A stretch of DNA of 50,439 nt. It comes from an uncultured Nitrospira sp. Its GTDB lineage: Bacteria; Nitrospirota; Nitrospiria; Nitrospirales; Nitrospiraceae. Made by a program: the position numbers and the translations under genes. The stretch lies in the NCBI GenBank assembly GCA_902500745.1, contig CABVRS010000008.1, forward strand, positions 1 to 50,439, in the 5' to 3' direction. Under the pieces are notes generated by a model. That model ran no database searches and was not told the origin of the DNA. It saw only the letters and a list, made by a program, of their open reading frames with translations. This document shows, in pieces, positions 16,546 to 25,822 of the stretch. The number at the start of each line of letters is the position of its first letter. Positions within the stretch are counted from its first letter, which is position 1.

Positions 16546-17748
16546 ATGAAACGAATCATCTCTGATCTACCCCATGATCGCTATCGAGAACGAACGGTCT
16601 TGGTTCGTGTGGACTTCAACGTGCCTCTCGATCACGGTCGGATTCGGGAGGACTACCGCCTTCGGCAAGCCATCCCGACAATCGAATACCTCTCCCAGCG
16701 TGGCGCGAAAGTGATCCTCGCCTCCCATCTGGGAAAGCCCAAGGGGAAAGTGGTGCCAGCACTGTCGCTGAAACCGGTTGCTGATCGCCTTGGACAGATT
16801 CTGAGAGTTCCAACAGTAAAGTTCGTCGAGGCGGCGGTCGGCGAGTCGGTGAAACAAACGCTCACCACGTTGAAGCCTGGAGAGGTTCTGCTGCTCGAGA
16901 ATCTGCGGTTCGAACCAGGCGAGGAGGCGAATGATCCGGTCTTTGCCAAGCAACTCGCCGCACTGGCGGAGATCTATGTGAACGATGCCTTCGGCACGAT
17001 GCACCGGGCCCATGCTTCGACGTACGGAGCAGCACAACTCTTCACAGACCGCCTGGCCGGTTTTCTCGTGCGTAAGGAAATGGATGTCCTGAGTCAGGTG
17101 CGCGATCGCCCCGTTCGTCCCTTCAGGGTGGTGGTCGGTGGGATCAAGATCAAGGACAAGCTGTCGGCGTTGAAGGCGCTGCTGCCGAAGGCTGATACCA
17201 TCCTTCTGGGCGGCGGAATCGCCTATACGTTCCTGGCTGCCCAAGGCGTGGCGACGGGTGATTCGCCGGTCGAGCCTGAATTCATTCCCTGGGCCAAAGA
17301 CGTGCTGGCGCAGTATCGAAAGCACATTCTGCTGCCGGAGGACCACGTCATCGCCGCCAACGCGGAGCAGCGGGACAGACTGCAACTCGTCCATCGAGAG
17401 ATCCCTGCAGGCTTTATGGGATTGGATATCGGCCGCGATACGTCGCTGACCTTCGCGCACGAGTTGCTGCAAGGAACCGGGACCATCTTCTGGAACGGTC
17501 CCCTCGGCGCGTTCGAAGTCGATGAATGTGCCGACGGGACAGTCGACATCGCGCGGGCCATGGCACTGGCCCATTGGCGTGGCGCCTTCACGGTTGTGGG
17601 AGGCGGCGACACCGTGGCGGCGGTGCGAAAAGCGGAAGTACTGGAGACGGAGATTAGCCATGTGTCAACAGGCGGAGGGGCATCGTTGAAATTCATCGGC
17701 GGTGAAGAACTACCTGGGATCGCCGTGCTCAGCGAGCAATCCCAGTAA
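16546..17748 (+). CDS. pgk: Phosphoglycerate kinase, 400 aa
   Basis: Catalyses 3-phosphoglycerate + ATP to 1,3-bisphosphoglycerate + ADP (or the reverse). The signature VLVRVDFNVPLDHGRI is near the N-terminus, then LASHLGKPKGK, LLLENLRFEPGEEAND, NDAFGTMHRAHAST, and in the C-terminal nucleotide domain FWNGPLGAFEVDEC and VVGGGDTVAAVRK, ending in STGGGASLKFIGGEELPGI. Length is normal for the family. A GGGAGGACGG ribosome site precedes the ATG. It sits between ppsA (22 bases) and the archaeal-type gap gene (18 bases), which together with it cover PEP to triose phosphate except for enolase and mutase, not present here. Confidence 0.96.
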   Translation: MKRIISDLPHDRYRERTVLVRVDFNVPLDHGRIREDYRLRQAIPTIEYLSQRGAKVILASHLGKPKGKVVPALSLKPVADRLGQILRVPTVKFVEAAVGESVKQTLTTLKPGEVLLLENLRFEPGEEANDPVFAKQLAALAEIYVNDAFGTMHRAHASTYGAAQLFTDRLAGFLVRKEMDVLSQVRDRPVRPFRVVVGGIKIKDKLSALKALLPKADTILLGGGIAYTFLAAQGVATGDSPVEPEFIPWAKDVLAQYRKHILLPEDHVIAANAEQRDRLQLVHREIPAGFMGLDIGRDTSLTFAHELLQGTGTIFWNGPLGAFEVDECADGTVDIARAMALAHWRGAFTVVGGGDTVAAVRKAEVLETEISHVSTGGGASLKFIGGEELPGIAVLSEQSQ

Positions 17749-17766
17749 TGGAGAAGGAGGGAACCC

Positions 17767-18825
17767 ATGAGAAAGGTCAAAGTCGCAGTCAATGGCTATG
17801 GGGTGATCGGCAAGCGCGTGGCCGATGCGGTGAAGCAACAGGAGGATATGGAATTAGTCGGCGTGGCCGATGTCGTGACTGACTACCGGATCAAGACGGC
17901 AGCGGTCCTTGGGCTGGATATATATGCTGCGCTGCCGGACAAGGCCCAGGCGATGCGCGCAGCCGACATCCCAGTCGCTGGCACCTTGGATGACTTGCTC
18001 CGGAAGGTCGACGTGGTGGCGGATTGCACACCCAAGAAAATCGGAGCTGCCAACAAGATACTCTATGAGCAGGCAGGTGTGAGGGCAATCTACCAGGGGG
18101 GCGAATCACATGCGCTGACTGGGCATTCCTTCGTGGCCCAGGCCAATTATGAAACGGCCATCGGTCGTTCCAGCACCAGGGTCGTTTCATGCAACACGAC
18201 CTCGATTGTGCGAACGCTCGGTGCCCTGAAGAAGGCCGGACTCCTCAAACGCGCGCGAGGCACGCTGATCCGTCGAGCATCGGATCCATGGGAAGCGCAT
18301 CTGGACGGCATCATGAACACCGTCATTCCGGAAAAGACCATACCGAGCCACCAGGGTCCGGATGCGAAGACCGTCGATCCGGATTTGGATGTCGTGACGA
18401 TCGCGGCCAAAGCGTCCCATAACAGCAGCCATCTTCACACCTGGTGGGTGGAGCTGACCCGTTCGGCGAGCAAAGAGGAATTGTTGGCCGCATTCCGCCT
18501 GGCACCACGGATCGCCTTCATTCGCATGCACGAGGGGGTGGCGGCGCTGAATAGCACGATCGAGCTGATGAGCGACTTGGGACGTCGACGCGGAGATCTG
18601 TGGGAAGTCGCGCTGTGGGAAGATGTGCTCACGGTGAACGGGAACGAGGCCTACTACACCTACCAAGTGTTTAACCAAGCCATCGTCGTTCCGGAGACCA
18701 TCGATGCCATTCGGGCCCTGACGGGACTGGAGTCACAGGCAGAGCGGTCGATTCAGAAAACCGATCAGGCCTTGGGGATCGCCAAAGAATTTCTGAGAAG
18801 TAGCGAACACGTGCTGATGGCATAA
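17767..18825 (+). CDS. Type II (archaeal-type) glyceraldehyde-3-phosphate dehydrogenase, 352 aa
   Basis: Oxidises glyceraldehyde-3-phosphate or, in biosynthesis, reduces 1,3-bisphosphoglycerate. The N-terminal Rossmann motif VAVNGYGVIGKRVADAV and the catalytic Cys142 in VVSCNTTSIVRTL match the archaeal type II family, in which the loop reads SCNTTG/S, unlike bacterial GAPDH (SCTTNC). Other family marks are VADCTPKKIGAANK, IYQGGESHA and RRASDPWEAHL. The length is that of type II enzymes (about 340). An AGAAGGAGG ribosome site precedes. It is translated as the last gene of the porCAB-flavoprotein-rhodanese-ppsA-pgk run. Cofactor use is unknown; NADPH would match the biosynthetic direction. Acquisition from archaea at some point is likely, though the gene matches its neighbours in base use by eye. 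Confidence 0.92.
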   Translation: MRKVKVAVNGYGVIGKRVADAVKQQEDMELVGVADVVTDYRIKTAAVLGLDIYAALPDKAQAMRAADIPVAGTLDDLLRKVDVVADCTPKKIGAANKILYEQAGVRAIYQGGESHALTGHSFVAQANYETAIGRSSTRVVSCNTTSIVRTLGALKKAGLLKRARGTLIRRASDPWEAHLDGIMNTVIPEKTIPSHQGPDAKTVDPDLDVVTIAAKASHNSSHLHTWWVELTRSASKEELLAAFRLAPRIAFIRMHEGVAALNSTIELMSDLGRRRGDLWEVALWEDVLTVNGNEAYYTYQVFNQAIVVPETIDAIRALTGLESQAERSIQKTDQALGIAKEFLRSSEHVLMA

Positions 18826-18860
18826 GCATGTAGCCTCAGGAGGTATGCAGGCATGAGACC

Positions 18861-18928
18861 GGGGCTTTCGGAAGCCGAAGCTGACAGGTCGATGCGTCTG
18901 AGAAGTCAGATCGCGTGGAGAAAGCCCC
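18861..18928 (+). promoter_or_regulatory. Long inverted repeat ahead of the alcohol dehydrogenase gene
   Basis: GGGGCTTTC (18861-18869) and GAAAGCCCC (18920-18928) could pair across a 50-base loop, placing a structured leader just before the dehydrogenase ribosome site (AAGGAGGA). It could also serve as a terminator-like structure after the gap gene. No T run follows. Role unproven. Confidence 0.3.
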
Positions 18929-18959
18929 AACTCAATCCAGATATAAGGAGGAGCAAACC

Positions 18960-20024
18960 ATGGCCCAGACCATGAAAGCATTTGTCATGAAGAAGCTCGG
19001 CTCGGTGGGGATGATGGAGAAGCCGATTCCTGATCCCGGACCAAACGATGCCATTGTCAAGACGACCGCCGCACTCATCTGTACGTCCGATGTCCATACG
19101 GTCGGAGGGGCGATCGGAGAACGCACCAACCTGACCCTGGGCCATGAGGCCGTGGGGGTCATTTACAAATTGGGCAGCGCCGTGAAGGGATTTCGTGAGG
19201 GCGATCGGGTCGGAGTCAACGCCATCACTCCCTGTTATCAGTGCGAGAATTGCCTGCGCGGCTACACGTCTCAATGTACCGAGATGCTCGGTGGGTGGAA
19301 GTTCGCCAACGTCAAAGATGGAAACCTTGCGGAATATTTCCATGTCAACAGCGCGCAAGCGAACTTGGCGCCGATTCCGGCGGGTCTCACCGATGAGCAG
19401 GTGGCTTACTGTACAGATATGATGTCCACCGGGTTCATGGGGGCCGAGCATGCAAATATTCCCATCGGCGGTTCGGTGGCGGTCTTGGCCCAGGGTCCGG
19501 TCGGCCTCATGGCCACAGTGGGGGCACGGTTACTGGGGGCCGGCCTGATCATTACGGTGGAGGCCGTGCCGCAGCGAAAGAAACTGGCGAAAGAATTCGG
19601 GGCGGATGTGGTGATCGACTTCACGGAACAGGATCCCGTCGAAGTCATTCTGAGCTTGACGGACGGGCAAGGCGTGGATTCATCCATCGAAGCCCTCGGA
19701 GCCCAGGCGACGTTCGAAGCCTGCATCAAAGCGACGCGTCCGGGCGGGACGATCTCGAATATTGGATACCATGGCGAAGGAAATTATGTGCAGATGCCGC
19801 GCAAAGAATGGGGCGTCGGGATGGGCGACAAGGTCATCAGGACCGGGCTCTGCCCCGGCGGAGCGGAACGGATGAAACGGCTAATGCGGCTCTTGGAAAC
19901 CGGGCGCGTCAATCCGCTGCCTCTGACGACGCATCGATTCAGATTCAGCGATGTGGAGAAGGCCTTTGAGCTGATGAGAACGAAGGCAGACGGCATGTTG
20001 AAGCCGCTCATCACGTTTGCGTGA
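18960..20024 (+). CDS. Zinc-dependent alcohol dehydrogenase, 354 aa
   Basis: A medium-chain dehydrogenase/reductase. The catalytic zinc ligands are visible as C41 (ALICTSDVHTVGG), H62 and E63 (LGHEAVG) and the Asp in TDMMSTGFMGAEHANI. That motif resembles the thermophile/clostridial secondary alcohol dehydrogenase group. Structural zinc cysteines C92, C95, C98 and C106 (CYQCENCLRGYTSQC) are present, unlike in TbADH/CbADH. The nucleotide domain has VAVLAQGPVGLMATVGARLLG. The ATG at 18960 follows AAGGAGGA. The last 79 bases of the gene are repeated at 23125-23203, so this copy marks the left end of an inserted block. Substrate unknown, probably a short alcohol or aldehyde. Confidence 0.88.
   Translation: MAQTMKAFVMKKLGSVGMMEKPIPDPGPNDAIVKTTAALICTSDVHTVGGAIGERTNLTLGHEAVGVIYKLGSAVKGFREGDRVGVNAITPCYQCENCLRGYTSQCTEMLGGWKFANVKDGNLAEYFHVNSAQANLAPIPAGLTDEQVAYCTDMMSTGFMGAEHANIPIGGSVAVLAQGPVGLMATVGARLLGAGLIITVEAVPQRKKLAKEFGADVVIDFTEQDPVEVILSLTDGQGVDSSIEALGAQATFEACIKATRPGGTISNIGYHGEGNYVQMPRKEWGVGMGDKVIRTGLCPGGAERMKRLMRLLETGRVNPLPLTTHRFRFSDVEKAFELMRTKADGMLKPLITFA
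19946..20024 (+). repeat. 79-bp direct repeat, left copy (ADH 3' end)
   Basis: The last 79 bases of the alcohol dehydrogenase gene, through the stop codon. They recur at 23125-23203 with 2 mismatches (77 of 79 identical), in direct orientation, offset 3179. Flanking bases differ directly outside both copies. Confidence 0.9.
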
Positions 20025-20046
20025 TCAGTGCGAGGCTAAACGATAA

Positions 20047-21077
<1,031 letters not shown>

Positions 21078-21094
21078 TTCCGAAGGTGTCACCC

Positions 21095-21154
21095 ATGGCT
21101 ATGCACCACCGCCGCACGTTTCTGAACCGTCGGGGCTGCGCAGGGAGAAAATGA
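21095..21154 (+). pseudogene. Fragment of a possible Tat signal, 19 codons
   Basis: A 19-codon frame, MAMHHRRTFLNRRGCAGRK, looks like the opening of a twin-arginine signal peptide (RRTFL) that stops before any hydrophobic core. It lies in the 225-base gap between the reductase and RidA genes. Likely the stump of a lost gene, but it is too short to be sure. Confidence 0.3.
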
Positions 21155-21302
21155 TGAAAGAAACCAACGACGAAGATAGAATCTAACAATCAAGACCCGT
21201 AGGTCACTCACGACGTGACGTTATTATTTCCGCAGCGACTGCTGTAGCGAGTGTGGAGCTGCAAACCTGGTGAACTTACAACCAGCACAGGGAGCGAACG
21301 CC

Positions 21303-21713
21303 ATGAACAAGCCTGAATTCTTCGTCACCCCCGGTTACGGTGAGCGCAACCTAAAACTGTTCCACTATTCCCAGGCGGTCAAGATCGGCAACCGGCTGGA
21401 GCTTTCGGGCCAGGGCGGCTGGAACGATGACTGGGAGTTCCCCGAGTCGATCACGGATGAGATCGCTCAGGCGTTTCGCAACGTCGAGCGGACTTTGGCT
21501 GTCGCCGGCGCGCGCTGGGAGTACGTGATCCATGTGAACTCTTACCACGTGGGGCTCGACGGCGACCAGGAAGAAATCAACCAGGCCATGGCCGAGCGGT
21601 TCCGTCACTACATGCCCGGCCATGCCCCAGTCTGGACGTGCCTGGGAGTCGCCGCCCTCGGAGACCCGAAGATGCGGGTCGAGATCCGCGTGACCGCCAT
21701 CCTTCCGGAATGA
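21303..21713 (+). CDS. RidA family protein, 136 aa
   Basis: Member of the RidA/YjgF/UK114 family, whose founding members hydrolyse reactive enamine/imine intermediates. The family pattern is visible: YSQAVKIGNRLELSGQGGW near the N-terminus, QAFRNVERTLAVAGARWEYV in the middle, and PGHAPVWTCLGVAALGDPKM followed by VEIRVTAILPE at the end. The arginine expected for activity would be in the C-terminal ...RVEIRV.A strand. Length is about 136, slightly above the usual 125-130 because of the N-terminus. The ATG at 21303 follows CAGGGAGCG. It is part of the block bracketed by the dehydrogenase 3'-end repeats. Confidence 0.88.
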   Translation: MNKPEFFVTPGYGERNLKLFHYSQAVKIGNRLELSGQGGWNDDWEFPESITDEIAQAFRNVERTLAVAGARWEYVIHVNSYHVGLDGDQEEINQAMAERFRHYMPGHAPVWTCLGVAALGDPKMRVEIRVTAILPE

Positions 21714-21850
21714 AGGGAAGGACCCGGATTGGACATGCTCGGCGGCTCGGTAGGCGGACCTCTGCCGAAAGCGGGCCGCCCTCGACGCGAGAAGCAGGAC
21801 GTATACCCGCCACGAATCGCGGCGGGCACCTTTAGACGAGGAGAGGAATC

Positions 21851-22867
21851 ATGCGAGGAACCGTCCTTTACGGCCCGCGCGACATCCGGTTCGAGGACCG
21901 CGAAACGCCGGGGATTGAAGAACCAACGGACGCGGTCATCCGCATCGCCGCCACGTGTGTGTGCGGGTCGGACTTGTGGCCGTATCGCGGGCTGCAGCCG
22001 ATCACCGGACCCACGCCGATGGGCCACGAATACTGTGGCATCGTCGAGGAGATCGGCGGCGCGGTGCGGTCGGTCAAGCCGGGGCAGTTCGTCATCGGCT
22101 CGTTCGCCACATCCGACAACACGTGTCCCCACTGCCAGGCCGGCTACCAATCGTCATGCGTGCATCGCGAGTGGATGCTTCGGGCGCAAGCGCCGGTGCT
22201 CCGCGTGCCGCTGGCGGACGGAACGCTGGTGCGGACGCCGGGCGTTCCGTCGAACGACCTGATCCCGAGCCTGCTGACCACATCGGATGTTCTGGGCACC
22301 GGCTGGTTCGCTGCTGATGCAGCGAACGTGAAACCGGGATCAACCGTCGTGGTCGTCGGTGATGGCGCGGTTGGGCTCCTGGGCGTGCTTTCGGCCAAGC
22401 AGATGGGGGCCGAGCGGATCATTGCGATGAGTCGGCACGAAGAACGGCAGAAGCTCGCCCGCGAGTTCGGCGCGACCGACATTGTGACTGAGCGCGGCGA
22501 CGAGGGCACTACCCAAATCAACGAGCTAACCAACGGCATTGGTGCTGACTCGGTGCTGGAGTGCGTCGGCACTCAAGAATCAATGATGCAAGCGATTCTT
22601 GCGACCCGTCCGGGCGGCTCCGTCGGTTACGTCGGCGTGCCGCACGGAGTCCTGCTCGATGGTGAGAAGTTGTTCTACTCACATGTCCACCTTCACGGTG
22701 GCCCTGCGCCGGTGCGCCGCTACCTGCCCAAGCTGATCGACTTGGTGCTGGACAGGGAAATCAATCCAGGCAAGGTTTTCGATCTGACTCTTCCGCTCGA
22801 TCAGGTGGCTGAAGGCTATCGGGCGATGGACGAGCGCCGCGCGATCAAGACGCTGCTGCGGCCGTAG
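21851..22867 (+). CDS. Second zinc-binding dehydrogenase (MDR family), 338 aa
   Basis: A medium-chain dehydrogenase distinct from the one at 18960. The catalytic-zinc ligands are in CVCGSDLWPYRG and GHEYCGIVEEIG. The structural zinc loop is reduced to TCPHCQAGYQSSCVH. The nucleotide domain has VVVVGDGAVGLLGVLSAKQMG with an Arg after the second strand (AMSRHEERQ), which suggests NADP. The C-terminus ends DQVAEGYRAMDERRAIKTLLRP. The ATG at 21851 is preceded by GAGGAGAGG. It is longer diverged from the left dehydrogenase (no DNA similarity) and belongs to the inserted block. Substrate unknown. Confidence 0.85.
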   Translation: MRGTVLYGPRDIRFEDRETPGIEEPTDAVIRIAATCVCGSDLWPYRGLQPITGPTPMGHEYCGIVEEIGGAVRSVKPGQFVIGSFATSDNTCPHCQAGYQSSCVHREWMLRAQAPVLRVPLADGTLVRTPGVPSNDLIPSLLTTSDVLGTGWFAADAANVKPGSTVVVVGDGAVGLLGVLSAKQMGAERIIAMSRHEERQKLAREFGATDIVTERGDEGTTQINELTNGIGADSVLECVGTQESMMQAILATRPGGSVGYVGVPHGVLLDGEKLFYSHVHLHGGPAPVRRYLPKLIDLVLDREINPGKVFDLTLPLDQVAEGYRAMDERRAIKTLLRP

Positions 22868-22916
22868 TTCGAAACATGGACAGTAAAAGTGACATGCTTG
22901 CACGAAAGGAACGCCA

Positions 22917-23124
22917 ATGAAGATTCTTTGCCTCGACCGTCCCGACCCGGTGCGACGCTGGAAAAATAGCAGCCTCACCTGCACGATGAGGTGCGCCACA
23001 TCTGGGAGTCGTACAAAAAGGGCGTGATTCGCGACATCTACTTTCGTCAGGACCGGCTCGGCGTCGCCATCTCCCTCGAGAGGAACTGTGCAGGATCGCT
23101 GAAGCCGATGACCTGCACATTTCG
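22917..23124 (+). pseudogene. Broken muconolactone-isomerase-like gene
   Basis: Starting at the ATG 22917 (ribosome site AAAGGA) the reading gives MKILCLDRPDPV, then a frameshift leads into a second frame with ATLEK, one stop codon, QPHLHDEVRHIWESYKKGV and IRDIYFRQDRLGVAISLE. A further shift gives CRIAEADDLHISQ. Put together, this matches the small (about 95-residue) proteins annotated as muconolactone delta-isomerase/superoxide-dismutase-like, whose core is EVRxxWESYKxGVIRxIYFRQDRPGVxLxLE. At 23125 it is joined to the copied dehydrogenase 3' end, giving a chimeric frame of about 70 codons (22991-23203). That frame is unlikely to be functional. Confidence 0.65.
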
Positions 23125-23203
23125 CAGCGATGTGGAGAAGGCCTTTGAGCTGATGAGGACGAAAGCAGACGGCATGTTGAAGCCGCTCATCACGTTTGCG
23201 TGA
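23125..23203 (+). repeat. 79-bp direct repeat, right copy (ADH 3' end)
   Basis: Second copy of the last 79 bases of the dehydrogenase gene at 18960-20024, through the stop codon, 77 of 79 identical. It ends the block 20025-23203 and is fused in frame to the remains of the isomerase-like gene. Confidence 0.9.
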
Positions 23204-23386
23204 AGAGATGATACATAGTCGTACCTACTCATAAATATCATGTTGGAGGCAAGGGAGTGGGCTAGACGTGTCAGGTTGTTTTGGTCTGTTGCTTTGATCT
23301 ATGGTGAGAAAGGAAGGACATTTACGAAGGCAGTAGTCCAGAATTGCATTGCCACGGAGAAATAACCCTGTCGGGGAGTGACGCTT

Positions 23387-25804
23387 ATGTATACCAAAAC
23401 GTTCTTGTACATCATCGGCGTCATCTTCCTTCTGTCCTGGAGCTATACCCTGGAGGCCAAGTCGTTACCGGTGGTCCGCGTGGGGATTGTTCGTGATGGA
23501 CCCTCGGAGCTCGTGCCGGAGCTTCGTGATCTCATTCAGAAGGAAATTGTTGAACTCACTCGTGGGGAATTCGACGTGCGGTTCCCCGATGATTTGCAGC
23601 TTGAGGGAGGATGGTCGGTGCAAGGGGTGAAACAGGCGATCGATCGTGTGCTGACTCAGCCCCGTGTCGATCTCGTCATCGCCTTGGGGATTCTAGCCTC
23701 CCAAGAGGTCGGTCAAAGAAAACAACTACCTAAGCCTGTGATCGGGCCGATGATCATCGATCCGCGCTTGCAAGGGCTGCCGTTCAAGAAGGGCACGAGC
23801 GGGATGAAAAACCTCAGCTACCTCGTCACCGGCAAGGGCTTCGAGCGCAATCTCGAGGTCTTCAAAGAGGTGTTTCCCTTTACTCGGTTGACCCTCTTGG
23901 CGGATCGGGTCTTATTGGAGGCTCTTCCGTCATTTAAGGACCGCGCGCGAAAGATCGCAGAGACGTACGGCATAAATATTACCGTGATTCCGGTCGAGAC
24001 CTCTGCCGAGGCGGCCGTTGGCTCGATCCCTCCCGACACAGAGGCCGTCTATCTTTCGCCTCTGCCGCGTCTGCCTGGCGGTGAGGTCGATCGCTTGGTT
24101 GCGGCCCTCAACCGGCGAAAACTTCCCAGCTTTTCGGCAGTCGGACAGGACGTGCAACGAGGGATCACTGTCGCTCTGTCGCCTGAATTGGATCTGAGGC
24201 GATTCGCGCGAACGATCGCGACGAATGTGCAGCGTATTCTTTCAGGAACCGACGCCGGACGGCTTGAAGTGGCCTTTGTCCGGGGCGAGCAGCTCACGAT
24301 CAATATGGCGACGGTGCGTGCAATCGACAAATGGCCCAGTTTCCAGGTATTGAGCGAGGCAGAGTTGGTGAACGAGGATGCAGCCGGCGCCTCACGCCGC
24401 CTGTCGCTCTTCGATGCGGTTCGTGAATCTGCGGACGCGAACCTGGATCTGATCGCAGCGAGCCGCAAGGTTGCGGCAGGAGTGGGTCAGGTGGGACAGG
24501 CACGATCCGGTCTGTTCCCTCAGGTGTTCGTCGGCACGTCAGGCGTCTTGAATGGCCGAGGGCCGGATACGTTCGGCACCGGTGGAACTCCCGGCCAAGC
24601 CGCAGTGGCGCTCGGCGGATTCCGGCAACTCCTGTATTCGGACGACGCCTGGACCAAGTATACGGTGCAACAGAAGGAGCAACTCTCTCGAGAAGAAGAG
24701 TGGAAGCAACTGCGGTTGGATATCGGGCAGGACGCGGCCGTCGCCTATCTGACCGTCCTTCGGACCAAGACCGCGCGACGTATTCAGAAAGACAACCTCA
24801 AACTGACGCGTTCCAATCTTGACTTGGCTGCGGCCCGTGAGTCTGTCGGCTATGCCCTCCGGGATGAAGTCTTTCGATGGGAAGCAGAGGTGGCCAATGG
24901 GCAAAAAGCCGTGGTCTCCGCCGAGGCTCAAGAACGGCAGGCGGAAGTGGACCTGAACCGCATCTTGAATCGTCCGCTGGAAGAGAAGTTTCAAACAGTG
25001 GAGCAAACCCTGGAGGACCCGGGGTTACTGGGCGATACGCGCCAATTGTTCGCCTATGTCGAGAATCCACGGGGATTTCAGATATTCCGGGATTTCGAAG
25101 TCGAAGAAGGAATCCAGGCGGCTCCCGAATTGCGGCGGCTTGACGCCTTGAGCGCGGCTCGGGAGCGAACCATCACGAATGCCCAGAGAGCCTATTGGCT
25201 TCCAGAGATCGCCTTGCAGGGCGCGGGGTTTCAGCAATATGCCCAAGGGGGAGGAGGAGCCGGGAGCCTGACAGTTCCCCTGGGCCCGGTCGGCTTTGCG
25301 CAGACCCAGAACAATTTCTATGTGGCGAGTATCGGGTTGACGTTCCCCCTGTTCCAGGGCGGATACAAAGATGCCACGGCCCTTAAGGCGCGTGAAGAAC
25401 TGCGTCAGGTGCAGTTCGAGCGGGCCGCCGTCGCGCAACAGGTTGAAGAACGGGTCCGCACTACGCTGTATCAAACCGGCGCTTCCTTTCCCAGCATCAG
25501 ACTCTCGCGGAAAGCGGCCGAGTCGGCCCGCAAGACCCTGGATTTGGTGGTGGATCAATATTCCAGAGGAGCGGTGGACATCATCAAGCTTCTGAATTCG
25601 CAGAATGCCGCGCTGACCGCGAATCAGGCCGCCGCCAATGCGGTCTATGAATTTCTGATCGATCTGGCGAAGGTACAGCGGGCGGTGGGGCAGATGAGTT
25701 TCTTTCGAAGCTCCGAAGAGCGAGCCGCCTGGTTCGAACGACTGAAAACGCATTTTGTGAATGCCGGCGTCTCGCCGGTTCTGCGCGATGACCCACGGAA
25801 CTGA
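23387..25804 (+). CDS. Substrate-binding-like domain fused to a TolC-type outer membrane efflux protein, 805 aa
   Basis: A signal peptide (LYIIGVIFLLSWSYTLEAKS) leads into a periplasmic domain (about residues 27-315) with the fold pattern of the ABC substrate-binding family PF04392: VVRVGIVRDGPSELVPEL, DLVIALGILASQEVG, VETSAEAAVGSIPPDTEAVY and RKLPSFSAVGQDVQ. From about 345 comes the TolC/OEP repeat: long helices (LFDAVRESADANLDLIAASRK, VAYLTVLRTKTARRIQKDN) and beta strands with FVGTSGV and YVASIGLTFPLFQGG, plus a second repeat to the end. The ATG at 23387 follows GGGGAG. It precedes an HlyD adaptor and ABC permeases in one operon, so it is the outer membrane part of an exporter. The extra domain may sense or capture a small ligand; this is inference. 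Confidence 0.85.
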   Translation: MYTKTFLYIIGVIFLLSWSYTLEAKSLPVVRVGIVRDGPSELVPELRDLIQKEIVELTRGEFDVRFPDDLQLEGGWSVQGVKQAIDRVLTQPRVDLVIALGILASQEVGQRKQLPKPVIGPMIIDPRLQGLPFKKGTSGMKNLSYLVTGKGFERNLEVFKEVFPFTRLTLLADRVLLEALPSFKDRARKIAETYGINITVIPVETSAEAAVGSIPPDTEAVYLSPLPRLPGGEVDRLVAALNRRKLPSFSAVGQDVQRGITVALSPELDLRRFARTIATNVQRILSGTDAGRLEVAFVRGEQLTINMATVRAIDKWPSFQVLSEAELVNEDAAGASRRLSLFDAVRESADANLDLIAASRKVAAGVGQVGQARSGLFPQVFVGTSGVLNGRGPDTFGTGGTPGQAAVALGGFRQLLYSDDAWTKYTVQQKEQLSREEEWKQLRLDIGQDAAVAYLTVLRTKTARRIQKDNLKLTRSNLDLAAARESVGYALRDEVFRWEAEVANGQKAVVSAEAQERQAEVDLNRILNRPLEEKFQTVEQTLEDPGLLGDTRQLFAYVENPRGFQIFRDFEVEEGIQAAPELRRLDALSAARERTITNAQRAYWLPEIALQGAGFQQYAQGGGGAGSLTVPLGPVGFAQTQNNFYVASIGLTFPLFQGGYKDATALKAREELRQVQFERAAVAQQVEERVRTTLYQTGASFPSIRLSRKAAESARKTLDLVVDQYSRGAVDIIKLLNSQNAALTANQAAANAVYEFLIDLAKVQRAVGQMSFFRSSEERAAWFERLKTHFVNAGVSPVLRDDPRN

Positions 25805-25822
25805 TTGACACGGAGTGACTCC

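Noticed and set aside
16567..17661. Reverse-strand frame of 364 codons opposite pgk
   Set aside because: Shadow of pgk in GC-rich DNA; no family pattern, no ribosome site.
22991..23203. A novel 70-residue gene
   Set aside because: It is a fusion of two gene fragments (isomerase-like part and dehydrogenase 3' copy) with no start signal of its own.
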